64,000 bases of DNA. It comes from Fontimonas thermophila. GTDB taxonomy: Bacteria > Pseudomonadota > Gammaproteobacteria > Nevskiales > Nevskiaceae. This document shows positions 45,408-55,054 of this stretch, in pieces. A model generated the notes under the pieces. The model searched no databases and had not been told where the DNA came from. It was given only the letters and a program-made list of their open reading frames with translations. The DNA is taken from assembly GCF_900113085.1 (NCBI RefSeq), contig NZ_FOOC01000011.1:17589-81588 (forward strand), given 5' to 3'. The translations under genes and the position numbers were made by a program. Position 1 is the first letter of the stretch. Every line of letters begins with the position of its first letter.

Positions 45408-46703
45408 TCAAACCGCCGCGTAATGCGGCACCGCCGCCGTAAAACCCTTGAGCTGGAGCGGCGCGCGCGCCTGCAGGGCGACGGCACCGGCAAGCTCGGC
45501 GGTCCGGGTGTCGACGAGCACATCGCCATCGGCAGCGTGCTCGCACAGACGGCACGCCAGGTTCACCGCCGACCCCACCGCCGTGTATTCCAGCCGTGAA
45601 GCCGAACCGATGACGCCGACCGTGACCACACCCGTGGCCACACCGACGCCGATGCCGAGGCGGTAGCCCGGACGGCTCCAGCGCTGCGTGAGCGCCACAC
45701 CGACGTCGCGGATCCGACAGGCCAGCTCGATGCCGCGCTGTGCGTGGTACGCAACCGGCAGGGGCGCACCGACGAGCACCAGAATCCCGTCGCCGGCGAA
45801 ATCATTGATCGTCGCTCCGACCGCTGCGACCTCGCGCCCGACCGCATCGTAATACTCGCGCAGCACTGCAATGACCTCCGCAGACGGATGCGCCGCGGCG
45901 TAGGCCGTGAACCCGCGCAAGTCGCAGGCGACGACGGTGATCTCGCGCTGGGTGTCACGCATCGCCTGATCGAGTCCGCGTTCGGACACCAGACGCGCCA
46001 CCTGCGGTGACAGAAAACGCGACATGAACTGCCCGCGCTGACCCTGGAGCACGTGGTAATGCACGGCGCCGATCAAAAACACGAGCTCGCCCGTGATCAC
46101 GGACAGCGCAGACCACTGCAACGGCAACACGAAACCGGCGACGAACAAGGGAGCGGCGAGCGCCATCGCCACCACCCGGATCGTCTCGGCGCGATCTGGC
46201 CGGCGCTTGAGCAGCAGTGCGATGCCGACACATCCTGCGATCATCGCCAACAGCACGGGCCCCATGAACACCCAGAATCCGGCACTCAGAAACAATTCCG
46301 GCCGATCGCCGGCGCGCAGGAAGGCCTGCGCACGCAGCTCCGGCCAGATGAATGAAAACACACCGTACAGCACGCCGCTGAGCTGTCCCAGCCGCAGCAC
46401 GCGATCGCCCGTGCGCGTATCCATGTCCGCGGACACCGGAATCGTCCGGCGCACGCGCAGAATCCATTCGAGCATGCAGACGATCGATAACACCTCCGGC
46501 AGCGCAAACCAGCCGGCCCATGACATCAGCTCCGGACGGACCGCGAGCCACACCACGTTGAGATAAATCGACAGCCCCATGAAGAAAAAGCCCCCGGCCA
46601 GGGCGCGCGAGGCCGGCGAGGCACGGTCCGCGGAGACGAACGCGATCCCCATGCCCAGCGCGACCAGTGAGACCAGCGTGTGCGTGTCCAATCCCGGCGT
46701 CAT
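45408..46703 (-). CDS. Membrane-bound adenylate/guanylate cyclase (class III)
   Basis: A 431-residue protein with six or seven N-terminal membrane segments (residues 5-225) and a C-terminal class III cyclase domain. The catalytic region shows VVACDLRGFTAYA with the first metal Asp, NDFAGDGILVLVGAP with the second, and SRLEYTAVGSAVNLACRLC near the end, including the VNxAxRLC motif. Both metal-binding Asp are present, so activity is plausible. The N-terminal part may sense a membrane signal. ATG at 46703 is chosen; the frame to 46835 has no such support. Confidence 0.9.
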   Translation of the reverse strand: MTPGLDTHTLVSLVALGMGIAFVSADRASPASRALAGGFFFMGLSIYLNVVWLAVRPELMSWAGWFALPEVLSIVCMLEWILRVRRTIPVSADMDTRTGDRVLRLGQLSGVLYGVFSFIWPELRAQAFLRAGDRPELFLSAGFWVFMGPVLLAMIAGCVGIALLLKRRPDRAETIRVVAMALAAPLFVAGFVLPLQWSALSVITGELVFLIGAVHYHVLQGQRGQFMSRFLSPQVARLVSERGLDQAMRDTQREITVVACDLRGFTAYAAAHPSAEVIAVLREYYDAVGREVAAVGATINDFAGDGILVLVGAPLPVAYHAQRGIELACRIRDVGVALTQRWSRPGYRLGIGVGVATGVVTVGVIGSASRLEYTAVGSAVNLACRLCEHAADGDVLVDTRTAELAGAVALQARAPLQLKGFTAAVPHYAAV

Positions 46704-47257
46704 GGTGCACCCCGATCCTGCCGGGACCGAGGCTTGGGTTCGCGCATCGCTTTCTGCGCGACCAGCATCAAGAATCCCTCGCCATGGGTGAAACCTTGCT
46801 GTCCGCTGAGGTGGGGCCAGGTCATGTTCGCGCAACGATTCGATCGTGCATCAGGCACTGATCGGATCATATCCGCGAACCATCCGTCGATCGCACGGCG
46901 CCATGGATGGACAACCGGCGCCGCACGCGATCGTGCAACCCCATGGCCATCATCCGCCGCGGCGTATGCGAACAAGTCTTGCCGATCGCGCCTACCCGCA
47001 CTGGTTCGCGGGTGATACCGACCGCAAACCAGCCCCCAGCAAGCACCGGGGACAGCAACCGGAGCATCCTGCCGCAGCCAGTAAAGAAAGTACGCAACCA
47101 CGCCGGGATCGGACCCGCGCTGTTCATTAAAATTATTACAAATCAGCTAGATATCCAATAAAACAGAGAAGCGAGTTGAAGATGGGCCATGTTTCCACGA
47201 CAATCGCCGAGTTTCAAACTATTTATAGTTGTTTGAACTTGCGTCGGTTGTTCACAC
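46704..47257. other. 554-bp region without a recognised gene
   Basis: Several short open frames cross this region in different directions (for example 46867-47127 minus, 46846-47130 plus), but none shows a known domain or a good ribosome site. The last 140 bp are much more AT-rich than their surroundings and lead into the AbiEi gene, with an inverted repeat just before it. It may be a remnant of an acquired segment. Confidence 0.5.
47213..47237. promoter_or_regulatory. Inverted repeat upstream of the AbiEi gene
   Basis: TTCAAAC at 47213-47219 and GTTTGAA at 47231-47237 form a perfect inverted repeat, with AACTA and TAGTT nested inside around TTTA. It lies 20 bp before the AbiEi start in an AT-rich stretch. 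AbiEi proteins repress their own genes through inverted repeats, so this is a likely operator. Confidence 0.6.
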
Positions 47258-47869
47258 ATGGACGAACACAGCAAGTCTGAACGCATCCTCCAGCTGGTGC
47301 ACAAGCTGGGTGTTCTGCGGCCCAAAGATCTCGTTCCGCACGGCATCCAGGCGGAGTATCTGCGTCGGCTGTGCGATCGCGGGCTGCTCAAGAAGCTGAG
47401 CCGCGGCAGCTATGTCGCTGCCGGCACGAGACTGTCGCGCGACCTTTTGCTTGCACTCGTCGCACGCGCCGTCCCCAACGGTGTGATCTGCCTCGAAACG
47501 GCACTGGCCTTCCATGGACTCGCCGCGTTCGACATGGAGAAAATCCACATCGCCATCGAGCGCCGCGCCGCCAAACCGCGCGTGGACTTCCCGGATCTGC
47601 GCGTCGCCCGCCTCGGCGGCGCCGCATTCACCGAAGGGATCGAGATCCATGTGCTCGAAAACGTTCGGGTGCCGATCTACAGCCTCGAAAAAACCCTGGC
47701 CGACCTGTTCAAGTTCCGTAACAAAATCGGTCCACACATCGCCGTCGACGCGCTGCGCTCGGCGCTGTCACAGCGCGACATCCATCTGCGCAAGCTCTGG
47801 CATTATGCGCGGCTGTGCCGTGTCGAACGCGTCATGAAACCGTATGTCGATGCGTTGTTACCGGCTTGA
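47258..47869 (+). CDS. AbiEi-family antitoxin/transcriptional regulator, orphan
   Basis: A 203-residue protein with an N-terminal winged helix (ILQLVHKLGVLRPKDL, then YLRRLCDRGLLKKLSRGSYV) and the AbiEi C-terminal domain with CLETALAFHGL, IAIERRAAKPRVDFP and SLEKTLADLFKFRNKIG. AbiEi is the antitoxin and autorepressor of the type IV toxin-antitoxin system AbiE. The toxin AbiEii (a nucleotidyltransferase) should follow but is absent: the next gene is phospholipase A1. It may be a solitary regulator or a remnant. No Shine-Dalgarno is visible before ATG 47258. Confidence 0.85.
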   Translation: MDEHSKSERILQLVHKLGVLRPKDLVPHGIQAEYLRRLCDRGLLKKLSRGSYVAAGTRLSRDLLLALVARAVPNGVICLETALAFHGLAAFDMEKIHIAIERRAAKPRVDFPDLRVARLGGAAFTEGIEIHVLENVRVPIYSLEKTLADLFKFRNKIGPHIAVDALRSALSQRDIHLRKLWHYARLCRVERVMKPYVDALLPA

Positions 47870-47921
47870 CCGATCCCGCCGGCTAGAATCAAGCGCCGCA
47901 ATCCTGCTGACCGGCCGACCG

Positions 47922-48809
47922 ATGCGCGCACCTTTTTTGCTGCTCGCCCTTCCCATCCTTGCGTGGGCACAGTCGCCGTCTGGCGCACCCGACATCGTCG
48001 GACCGGAAACGCAGGATGGAGACTGTGCCGTGCCTGCACCCCAACGCAGCGGCAGCGTTTTCGACAATCTGCGCCGCGAAACCGATGCCTTCACGCTGGT
48101 CAATACAAAGCGCGGGCTGTCCTTCCACCGGCCGATATATCTGCTGCCGGTGACCTGGAGCCCCGAGTACCACAGTGAGGCCAGCGAGGTCCTGTTCCAG
48201 ATCAGCCTCAAACAGCGGCTGTTCAACCGCAACCTGTTCTTCGGCTACACCCAGCGCTCGTTCTGGCAGCTCTACAACGGCAACGACTCACGGCCGTTTC
48301 GTGAAACCAACTACAACCCCGAACTGTTTTACCGCTGGAAGCCGCAGTGGCGATGGCTCCCGGAGCTGGGATTCGACATCGGCGCCGATCACGAATCCAA
48401 CGGCAAGGAATTGCCCGACTCACGAAGCTGGAACCGGATCATCGGCGCGGCTTACTACGAGGGTGAGCGGCAACTCCTGCACCTGCGCCTGTGGTACCGG
48501 ATACCCGAGAACGAAAACCGCCCCGCCGACGATCCCAAGCGCGATGACAACCCCGACATCCACCGCTACTACGGCTATGGGGAACTGCGCTTGCAGCGCA
48601 AGCTCTTCGGCGACGCACAGCACATGCTCGCCATGATGGCGCGGGGTAATCCTGCCACCGGCAAGGGGGCGTTCGAGCTCGTCTATAGCGCGCCGTTCTC
48701 CGACTATGCGTTCTGGAGCGTCTATCTCTGGAACGGTTACGGCGAGAGCCTGATCGATTACAACCGCAGTGTCACCCGCGTCGGAATCGGTCTGATGCTG
48801 GCGCGCTGA
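47922..48809 (+). CDS. pldA: Outer membrane phospholipase A (OMPLA)
   Basis: Calcium-dependent phospholipase A1/A2 of the outer membrane, active when lipid asymmetry is disturbed. The 295-residue product has a signal peptide (MRAPFLLLALPILAWAQ). The catalytic pair is His157 and Ser159 in GADHESNGKE, followed by SRSWNR; the barrel strands around ISLKQRLFNRNLFFGYTQRSFWQLY are typical. ATG at 47922 is chosen; the upstream frame overlaps the end of the AbiEi gene. It converges with the ribosomal operon. Confidence 0.94.
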   Translation: MRAPFLLLALPILAWAQSPSGAPDIVGPETQDGDCAVPAPQRSGSVFDNLRRETDAFTLVNTKRGLSFHRPIYLLPVTWSPEYHSEASEVLFQISLKQRLFNRNLFFGYTQRSFWQLYNGNDSRPFRETNYNPELFYRWKPQWRWLPELGFDIGADHESNGKELPDSRSWNRIIGAAYYEGERQLLHLRLWYRIPENENRPADDPKRDDNPDIHRYYGYGELRLQRKLFGDAQHMLAMMARGNPATGKGAFELVYSAPFSDYAFWSVYLWNGYGESLIDYNRSVTRVGIGLMLAR

Positions 48810-48834
48810 CGCACGGCAACGGCACGCATGCAGG

Positions 48835-48860
48835 TATAAAAACGGGCGCCGAAGCGCCCG
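48835..48860 (-). terminator. Intrinsic terminator at the end of the ribosomal protein cluster
   Basis: CGGGCGC at 48843-48849 pairs with GCGCCCG at 48854-48860 around a 4-nt loop (TTCG when read on the minus strand), followed on that strand by TTTTTATA. It is 29 bp after the rplQ stop. Confidence 0.92.
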
Positions 48861-48888
48861 CTCTCGGATACGAATACAAGACCGCGCT

Positions 48889-49275
48889 TTACTGCGCAGG
48901 CGGCTCGGCCACCGGCCTTGGCCGATCGACCAGCTCGACATAAGCCATCGGCGCGTCGTCACCCGGCCGGAAGCCGCACTTGAGAATTCGCAGATAACCG
49001 CCCGGACGATCCTTGTACCGCGGGCCCAGCTCGTTGAACAGCTTCTGCACGGCTTCACGGTCGCGCAGACGCGCGAACGCAATGCGGCGGTTGGCAACCG
49101 AGTCGTTCTTGGCGCGCGTGATCAACGGCTCGGCCAAACGGCGCAACTCCTTGGCCCTGGGCAGCGTCGTCTTGATCAATTCGTGCTTGAACAGAGCGAC
49201 GGCAATCGCCTGCATCGTCGCTTTGCGATGGGCGCTGGTACGGCCGAACGTACGACCTGCAATCTTGTGGCGCAT
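48889..49275 (-). CDS. rplQ: 50S ribosomal protein L17
   Basis: Large-subunit protein near the exit tunnel. The 128-residue product opens with [19 protein letters not shown], the invariant L17 N terminus, and has [22 protein letters not shown]. It is last in the alpha operon. Unusually, the gap from rpoA is 109 bp and no strong Shine-Dalgarno precedes the ATG; the nearest purine stretch is GAGTTAAAG. Confidence 0.97.
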   Translation of the reverse strand: MRHKIAGRTFGRTSAHRKATMQAIAVALFKHELIKTTLPRAKELRRLAEPLITRAKNDSVANRRIAFARLRDREAVQKLFNELGPRYKDRPGGYLRILKCGFRPGDDAPMAYVELVDRPRPVAEPPAQ

Positions 49276-49384
49276 GGCTTTAACTCAGTTTTCAATACCC
49301 AGTTTCCGGTTTCCAGCCCTCTCGCTTGCGTTCCCCGGCCATCGGCGCGCGCGGGATCTGGAAACTACACGCAAACCCCGTTCC

Positions 49385-50365
49385 TCAGGCCGACAGCTTC
49401 GGCGACGACCAGTTATCGAGCTTCATGCCGAGCTCGAGGTCGTGCGCCTTGAGCGCCTCCTTGATCTCGTTGAGCGACTTCTTGCCGAGATTCGGCGTCT
49501 TCATCAACTCCATCTCGGTGCGCTGCACCAGATCGCCGATGTAGTAGATGTTCTCGGCCTTGAGGCAATTTGCCGAGCGCACCGTGAGTTCGAGATCGTC
49601 GATCGGGCGGAACAGGATCGGCGAGAGTTCCTTCTTGCCCGGGGCGCTGGCGGTGTGCGCGGCTTCCGCTTCGAGATCGACGAAGACCGACAGCTGGTCG
49701 CGCAGGATGCGCGCCGCCAGGCGCACGGCCTCGGCGGGATCGACGCTGCCGTTGGTATCGACGTCGAGAATCAGCTTGTCCAGATCGGTGCGCTGCGCGA
49801 CGCGCGCGCGCTCGACACTGTAGCTGACGCGACGGACCGGGCTATAGGAAGCATCGAGCTTGAGGACGCCGATCCCACGGCTATCCTCCTCGCGCACCGC
49901 GCTCACCGCCGGCACGTAGCCGCGGCCGCGGGTGACCTTGAGCGTCATATTGATCTTGCCGCCGGTCAGATGCGCAAGCACCAGATCCGGATTGACGATC
50001 TCGACATCATGATCGAGCGCGATATCGCCGGCCGTGACGACACCCTTGCCCGACTTCTCCAGCCGCAGGGTGGCCTCTTCACGCGCGTGCAGACGCACGG
50101 CGATGTTCTTGACGTTGAGCAGGATGTCGAGAACATCCTCCTGCACGCCTTCGATGGCGCTGTACTCGTGGACGACACCCTCGATCTGCACTTCGGTCAC
50201 GGCAGCGCCCGGAATCGAGGACAGCAGGATGCGGCGCAGCGCATTGCCCAGTGTGTGGCCAAAGCCGCGCTCCATCGGCTCGAGGGTGACACGCGCCCGG
50301 CTGGGCGACAGGGTCTCCACCTCGATCTGGCGCGGCTTGAGAAGATCGGCGATGACGTTCTGCAT
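49385..50365 (-). CDS. rpoA: RNA polymerase alpha subunit
   Basis: Dimerises to start polymerase assembly; its C-terminal domain binds UP elements and activators. The 326-residue product has the N-terminal domain with [19 protein letters not shown] and the assembly region, a flexible linker, and the C-terminal domain with [18 protein letters not shown] and [14 protein letters not shown]. Length and motifs are as in other gammaproteobacteria. A perfect 10-bp hairpin lies between rpsD and this gene. Confidence 0.98.
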   Translation of the reverse strand: MQNVIADLLKPRQIEVETLSPSRARVTLEPMERGFGHTLGNALRRILLSSIPGAAVTEVQIEGVVHEYSAIEGVQEDVLDILLNVKNIAVRLHAREEATLRLEKSGKGVVTAGDIALDHDVEIVNPDLVLAHLTGGKINMTLKVTRGRGYVPAVSAVREEDSRGIGVLKLDASYSPVRRVSYSVERARVAQRTDLDKLILDVDTNGSVDPAEAVRLAARILRDQLSVFVDLEAEAAHTASAPGKKELSPILFRPIDDLELTVRSANCLKAENIYYIGDLVQRTEMELMKTPNLGKKSLNEIKEALKAHDLELGMKLDNWSSPKLSA

Positions 50366-50439
50366 GAATAACCTCGCGTAAAGCGATCATTGGACTCCCG
50401 ACTGCCCGGGGACAGCGCATCCGCTCCGGCAGCGGGGAC

Positions 50440-50463
50440 GCTGCGGTCCATGAGGACCGCAGC
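50440..50463 (-). other. Perfect hairpin in the rpsD-rpoA gap
   Basis: GCTGCGGTCC at 50440-50449 pairs exactly with GGACCGCAGC at 50454-50463, loop ATGA. On the transcript it begins 4 nt after the rpsD stop codon. No T-run follows, so it is more likely a processing, stability or regulatory structure than a terminator. Confidence 0.6.
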
Positions 50464-50467
50464 CGTA

Positions 50468-51088
50468 TTACTTCGAGTACAACTCGACGACGAGCTGCTC
50501 GTTGATGTCTGGCACGATCTGGTCGCGGGTGGGCACCGCCTTGAACGTGCCCTTCAAGCCTTTCTCGTCCACCTCGACCCATTCCGGCAAGCCGATCTGG
50601 ACGGCGATCGACAAGGCCTCGGCGATGCGCGACTGCTGGCGCGCGCTCTCGCGGATTTCGATGACATCCCCGACTTGTACCTGATAGGAAGGAATGTTCA
50701 CCGGCTTACCGTTGACCAGCACGGCCTTGTGGCTGACCAGCTGACGGGCCTCGGCGCGCGTGCGCGAGAACCCCATGCGATAGACGATGTTGTCGAGCCG
50801 CGACTCGAGCAGCTGCAACAGGATCAGACCGGTCGAACCTTTCTTCTGCGCCGCCTTCTTGTAGTAGTTGCGGAACTGACGCTCGAGCACGCCGTACATC
50901 TGCTTGAGTTTTTGCTTCTCACGCAGCTGCAGCGCGTAGTCCGACAGACGGGTCTTGGCAGCGCCATGCTGACCCGGGCGGGTCTCCATGTTGCACTTGC
51001 TGTCGATCGCGCGAGCGCGCGATTTGAGCAGCAGGTCGGTTCCGGCGCGACGGGACAGCTTGCATTTGGGGCCGATATAACGTGCCAT
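50468..51088 (-). CDS. rpsD: 30S ribosomal protein S4
   Basis: Primary 16S rRNA-binding protein that starts small-subunit assembly and, in E. coli, represses the alpha operon. The 206-residue product has [19 protein letters not shown], the RNA-binding S4 domain with [20 protein letters not shown] and [18 protein letters not shown]. The zinc-binding Cys set of some S4 forms is absent (a C- type). The order rpsM-rpsK-rpsD-rpoA-rplQ is canonical. Confidence 0.98.
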   Translation of the reverse strand: MARYIGPKCKLSRRAGTDLLLKSRARAIDSKCNMETRPGQHGAAKTRLSDYALQLREKQKLKQMYGVLERQFRNYYKKAAQKKGSTGLILLQLLESRLDNIVYRMGFSRTRAEARQLVSHKAVLVNGKPVNIPSYQVQVGDVIEIRESARQQSRIAEALSIAVQIGLPEWVEVDEKGLKGTFKAVPTRDQIVPDINEQLVVELYSK

Positions 51089-51103
51089 GATCGTTTCCTC
51101 GCC

Positions 51104-51505
51104 TTAGACGCGGCGGCGCTTCGGAGGACGGCAGCCGTTGTGGGGAATCGGCGTGACGTCGGTGATGCTCGTGATCTTGAAGCCAGCGGCATGCAACGCG
51201 CGGACCGCGGACTCACGACCGGGACCTGGCCCCTTGACACGCACTTCCAGGTTCTTCACGCCATGCTCGGCGGCCGCCTGTGCGGCCCTGTCGGCAGCGA
51301 CCTGTGCGGCAAACGGAGTCGACTTGCGGGAACCCTTGAAGCCCGCGGCGCCGGCCGTGCTCCAGCACAGGGTGTTGCCCTGGCGATCGGTGATCAGCAC
51401 GATCGTGTTGTTGAACGAGGCATGAATGTGCGCCACCGCGTCGGTGACGTTCTTCTTGACCTTCTTGCGCTTGGCCGGGGCGGCAGTGCTCGTCGGAGTA
51501 GCCAT
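51104..51505 (-). CDS. rpsK: 30S ribosomal protein S11
   Basis: Platform protein that touches the mRNA at the exit site. The 133-residue product has [35 protein letters not shown] and the C-terminal [20 protein letters not shown], all typical. A basic N-terminal extension ([11 protein letters not shown]) is usual. It lies 15 bp upstream of rpsD. Confidence 0.98.
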   Translation of the reverse strand: MATPTSTAAPAKRKKVKKNVTDAVAHIHASFNNTIVLITDRQGNTLCWSTAGAAGFKGSRKSTPFAAQVAADRAAQAAAEHGVKNLEVRVKGPGPGRESAVRALHAAGFKITSITDVTPIPHNGCRPPKRRRV

Positions 51506-51522
51506 AGATATTCAGGTCCTGA

Positions 51523-51894
51523 TTACACTTTCTTCTTGCCGGCGATGCTCGCGCGGCGGGGGCCCTTGCGGGTGCGGGCGTTGGTCCGCGTGCGCTGACC
51601 GCGGACTGGCAGACCCCGGCGGTGGCGCTGACCGCGGTAGCAGCCGAGGTCGATCAGCCGCTTGATACTCATCGATACCTCGCGTCGCAAATCGCCCTCG
51701 ACGACGTACTTGGCGACCTCGGCGCGAAGCTTGTCGAGCTCGCCTTCGGTCAGACTACGAATCTGCGCCGCCGGATTGACGCCGGCAGCGGCGCAGATCT
51801 TCTTTGCGCGCGTGGGACCGATGCCGTAGATCGCCTGCAAGGCAATGACAGCGTGCTTTCGATCCGGGATGTTGACGCCCGCGATACGTGCCAT
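51523..51894 (-). CDS. rpsM: 30S ribosomal protein S13
   Basis: Small-subunit head protein that contacts the P-site tRNA and the large subunit. The 123-residue product begins [20 protein letters not shown] and has [36 protein letters not shown] and the basic tail. It is first in the alpha operon, behind a sigma-70-type promoter at 51935-51963 in the 96-bp gap after rpmJ; a small CGCGG-CTTTT-CCGCG hairpin lies in its leader. Confidence 0.98.
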   Translation of the reverse strand: MARIAGVNIPDRKHAVIALQAIYGIGPTRAKKICAAAGVNPAAQIRSLTEGELDKLRAEVAKYVVEGDLRREVSMSIKRLIDLGCYRGQRHRRGLPVRGQRTRTNARTRKGPRRASIAGKKKV

Positions 51895-51934
51895 GGTGGA
51901 AACCTCGACTTAGAACCGCGCGGAAAAGCCGCGT

Positions 51935-51963
51935 ATTGTAGTGAAACCCAAGAAAGCCAGCAA
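51935..51963 (-). promoter_or_regulatory. Sigma-70-type promoter of the alpha operon
   Basis: On the minus strand TTGCTG (51963-51958) and TACAAT (51940-51935) are separated by 17 bp. The -10 matches 5 of 6 consensus bases; the -35 is weaker. Start of transcription would be near 51928, giving a short leader before rpsM. The position after rpmJ is the same as in E. coli. Confidence 0.6.
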
Positions 51964-51990
51964 TGCCGGACCGACCGAGCTACCGCGCCC

Positions 51991-52104
51991 TCAGCCTTGG
52001 CGCTGCTTGTGGCGCGGATCGGTGCACAGAACACGCACGACGCCGCTGCGCCGCACCACCTTGCAGTTCCGGCACATCTTTTTCACGGAAGCTCGGACTT
52101 TCAT
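51991..52104 (-). CDS. rpmJ: 50S ribosomal protein L36
   Basis: Smallest large-subunit protein, 37 residues. It has Cys11, Cys14, Cys27 and His32 (KKMCRNCK and [11 protein letters not shown]), so it is the zinc-binding C+ form. It lies between secY and rpsM, its canonical place, 34 bp after secY. It is easily missed because of its size. Confidence 0.96.
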   Translation of the reverse strand: MKVRASVKKMCRNCKVVRRSGVVRVLCTDPRHKQRQG

Positions 52105-52138
52105 GACAATGACCTCATCGTAAGTGTCGTAAACCGGG

Positions 52139-53482
52139 CTAGCGTCCCTGCGAACTGCCCAGCGTCTTGAGATTGGCCTTCTTCAGCAGGCCCTCGTACT
52201 GGTGCGACATCAGATGCGCCTGCAGCTGCGCCATGAAATCCATCACGACGACGACCGTGATCAGCAACGACGTACCGCCGAAATAAAACGGAATGCTGCT
52301 GACGAAGGAGCGCAGGACCTCCGGCACAAGACAAACCGCCAGGATGTAGATCGAACCGATCACCGTCAGACGCGTCAGCACCTGGTCGATGTAGCGCGCC
52401 GTCATCGCCCCCGGACGCACACCGGGAATGAACGCCCCCGACTTCTTGAGGTTCTCTGCGGTCTCGCGCGAATCGAACACCAGCGCGGTATAGAAGAAGC
52501 AGAAGAACACGATCAGCAACCCGTAAAGCAGCGTATACAACGGCTGCCCCGGCGCCAATGCGTTCGAAATGCGCTGCAGCACGCCACCCGAGCCTTCGTC
52601 ACCGAAAAACTGCACGAGCGAGGCGGGAAACAGAATGATCGACGAGGCGAAGATCGGCGGAATCACACCCGACATGTTGATCTTCAGCGGTAGATGCTGG
52701 GTCTGCGCGGCAAAAACCCTGCGCCCCTGTTGTCGTCGGGCATGGTGGATCGGAATTCGCCGCTGTGCGCGCTCGACGTAGACCACCCCCCAGGTCACGA
52801 GCACGACCAGCAGCAGCACGACCAGGACCGTGAATGCACTGATCGAACCCTCGCTGACCAGTTGCGCGGTCGCGGCGAGTGCACGCGGGAATCCCGCGAC
52901 GATGCCGGCGAAAATGATCATCGAAATGCCATTGCCGACACCGCGCTCGGTGATCTGCTCGCCGAGCCACATCAGAAACATCGTGCCGGTGACGAGGCTC
53001 ACCGTGGCAGTGAACACAAAGGCGAATCCGGGCGAGATCGCCACACCGGAGCGCTGCAGCGCCAGCGCTGCACCGACCGACTGGAAAATGGCCAGCGCCA
53101 GCGTCCCGTACCGGGTGTACTTGGTGATCTGCCGGCGCCCGGACTCACCCTCTTTTTTCAGCTCTTTGAGCTGCGGCACCACGGCGGTGAGCAGCTGCAC
53201 GATGATGCTCGCCGAAATGTACGGCATCACGCCGAGCGCAAAGATCGACAGGCGCTCGAGCGCACCGCCCGAGAACATGTTGAACATGTCCAGAATGGTG
53301 CCGCGACTCTGGTTGAACAGAGCCTCCAACTGCGCCGGATCGATGCCGGGCACCGGAATATAGCTGCCGATGCGGAACACGATGATGGCGCCCAGCAGAA
53401 AGAGCAGGCGGTCTTTGACTTCGCCCACCTTGCTGAGATCCGGCATCATCGCGCCGGACGGCATGCCTGGAGTTTTGGCCAT
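52139..53482 (-). CDS. secY: Preprotein translocase subunit SecY
   Basis: Channel-forming subunit of the Sec translocon. The 447-residue product has ten membrane segments. Marks are [14 protein letters not shown] and the plug-region [19 protein letters not shown] in the first half, [20 protein letters not shown] in the large cytoplasmic loop, and [19 protein letters not shown] after it. It lies between rplO and rpmJ, as expected for the spc operon. Confidence 0.98.
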   Translation of the reverse strand: MAKTPGMPSGAMMPDLSKVGEVKDRLLFLLGAIIVFRIGSYIPVPGIDPAQLEALFNQSRGTILDMFNMFSGGALERLSIFALGVMPYISASIIVQLLTAVVPQLKELKKEGESGRRQITKYTRYGTLALAIFQSVGAALALQRSGVAISPGFAFVFTATVSLVTGTMFLMWLGEQITERGVGNGISMIIFAGIVAGFPRALAATAQLVSEGSISAFTVLVVLLLVVLVTWGVVYVERAQRRIPIHHARRQQGRRVFAAQTQHLPLKINMSGVIPPIFASSIILFPASLVQFFGDEGSGGVLQRISNALAPGQPLYTLLYGLLIVFFCFFYTALVFDSRETAENLKKSGAFIPGVRPGAMTARYIDQVLTRLTVIGSIYILAVCLVPEVLRSFVSSIPFYFGGTSLLITVVVVMDFMAQLQAHLMSHQYEGLLKKANLKTLGSSQGR

Positions 53483-53537
53483 CGGTCGTCTTTGGTTCGG
53501 AAACCGGCCTTGCAGAACCGGAACGTGGTGAGAGGAT

Positions 53538-53972
53538 TTATTCGATGACCGATCCGCCGGCCGCCGTGATCACCTCGCGCGCCCCCTTGGTCACGAGCAC
53601 ACCCTTGAGCGTGACCTTGCGGCTGAGCTCGCCCGACTTGATGACCTTGGCTGTCAGGGCATTGATCGAAATCACGCCCTCGGCCTTGAGCGTGGACAGA
53701 TCGATCTCGTCGGCCTTCATCTTCTGCAGATCGGACAGGCGCACCTCGGCGGTCAAGCCGGCGAGCGGGGACTTGAACCCGCGCTTGGGCAACCGGCGCT
53801 GGATCGGCATCTGCCCGCCTTCGAAGCCGAGCTTGTGATAACCGCCCTTGCGTGCGTGCTGACCCTTGTGACCACGCCCAGCCGTCTTGCCGAGACCCGA
53901 ACCGATACCGCGACCGACACGGGTGCGGGCGGTCTTGGCGCCCTTGGCCGGTTTGATGTCGTTGAGCTTCAT
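53538..53972 (-). CDS. rplO: 50S ribosomal protein L15
   Basis: Large-subunit assembly protein. The 144-residue product has [20 protein letters not shown], the glycine/basic segment [20 protein letters not shown] and [17 protein letters not shown]. It starts 2 bp after rpmD and precedes secY by 55 bp. Confidence 0.98.
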   Translation of the reverse strand: MKLNDIKPAKGAKTARTRVGRGIGSGLGKTAGRGHKGQHARKGGYHKLGFEGGQMPIQRRLPKRGFKSPLAGLTAEVRLSDLQKMKADEIDLSTLKAEGVISINALTAKVIKSGELSRKVTLKGVLVTKGAREVITAAGGSVIE

Positions 53973-53974
53973 TT

Positions 53975-54163
53975 TCAGACTTCCTCGACCTTGAGCAGAT
54001 AGGCGGCCTTACGCACCATGCCGAGATTTTCCGGCGTGGCGGCGACAACGACGCTCTGATGCATGCGGCGCAGACCCAGGCCGCGCACACAGGCCTGATG
54101 ATCCTTCAGCTTCTTGGCGAGGCTGCGCACGAGGGTGACTTTGATCTGCTTGGCGTCTGCCAT
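53975..54163 (-). CDS. rpmD: 50S ribosomal protein L30
   Basis: A 62-residue large-subunit protein with [17 protein letters not shown] and the conserved [15 protein letters not shown]. It lies between rpsE and rplO, 3 bp after rpsE, in the usual order. Confidence 0.96.
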   Translation of the reverse strand: MADAKQIKVTLVRSLAKKLKDHQACVRGLGLRRMHQSVVVAATPENLGMVRKAAYLLKVEEV

Positions 54164-54166
54164 GGC

Positions 54167-54682
54167 TTACCCCAGGATTTCCTCGACCGTCTTGCCGCGC
54201 TTGGCGGCGATCTCCGACGGCATGTTCAGGCTGGTGAGCGCGTTCATCGTGGCGCGGACCAAGTTGATCGGGTTGCGCGAACCCAGGGACTTCGCGAGCA
54301 CGTTCTGGATACCAGCCACTTCGAACACGGCACGCATCGCGCCGCCGGCGATCACACCGGTACCGTCGGATGCCGGGCGCAGGAAGACCCGCGAGGCACC
54401 ATGCTGACCCCAAGCCTCGTGCTGCACCGTCAGCCCCTTGAGCGGCACCGTGACCATGTTCTTGCGCGCCTGTTCCATCGCCTTGGCGATCGCAGCCGGC
54501 ACCTCGCGCGCCTTGCCGTAACCAAAGCCGACGCGACCCGCGCCATCACCGACGACGGTCAGCGCCGTGAACGCAAACTGCTTGCCGCCTTTGACCGTCT
54601 TCGACACACGATTGACGGCCACCAGCTTCTCTCTCAGCTCGGTCCCGGACTGCTCTTCCTCGTAGTTCATTTGCTGTGCCAT
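54167..54682 (-). CDS. rpsE: 30S ribosomal protein S5
   Basis: Affects translational accuracy and mRNA unwinding at the entry channel. The 171-residue product has the double-stranded-RNA-binding-like part [54 protein letters not shown] and the C-terminal half with [17 protein letters not shown]. Adjacent genes are spaced 3 bp. Confidence 0.98.
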   Translation of the reverse strand: MAQQMNYEEEQSGTELREKLVAVNRVSKTVKGGKQFAFTALTVVGDGAGRVGFGYGKAREVPAAIAKAMEQARKNMVTVPLKGLTVQHEAWGQHGASRVFLRPASDGTGVIAGGAMRAVFEVAGIQNVLAKSLGSRNPINLVRATMNALTSLNMPSEIAAKRGKTVEEILG

Positions 54683-54685
54683 GTC

Positions 54686-55042
54686 TCAAAACTCCAGGCC
54701 GGCTTCACGCGCGGCATCCGCCAGTGCTTTGACGCGACCGTGATACTTAAAGCCGGCACGATCGAAGGCCACCTTGGTGATGCCTTGTGCCTTGGCGCGC
54801 TCGGCGATCGCAGCGCCGATTTTCTTGGCCGCCTCGATGTTGCCCGTGCTTTTGAGACCCGCAACGAGCGCTTTTTCCACGGTCGAAGCGGAGACAAGCG
54901 TCCGGCTGGCGTCGGGCGCGATGATCTGCGCATAAATGTGCTTGGGCGTGCGGTGCACGGCCAGACGGTGCACGCCCAGCTTGCGGATGTGGGCGCGCGT
55001 CCGGCGGGCACGGCGCAGACGGGTGAGCTTCTTGTCTTTCAT
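54686..55042 (-). CDS. rplR: 50S ribosomal protein L18
   Basis: Binds 5S rRNA in the central protuberance. The 118-residue product has [32 protein letters not shown] and the C-terminal [20 protein letters not shown]. Its place between rplF and rpsE is canonical. Confidence 0.97.
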   Translation of the reverse strand: MKDKKLTRLRRARRTRAHIRKLGVHRLAVHRTPKHIYAQIIAPDASRTLVSASTVEKALVAGLKSTGNIEAAKKIGAAIAERAKAQGITKVAFDRAGFKYHGRVKALADAAREAGLEF

Positions 55043-55054
55043 GACAGCCCTCGA

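Noticed and set aside
46846..47161. Short open frames in the gap before the AbiEi gene
   Set aside because: They overlap one another on both strands, lack ribosome sites and domains, and have shuffled-looking composition.
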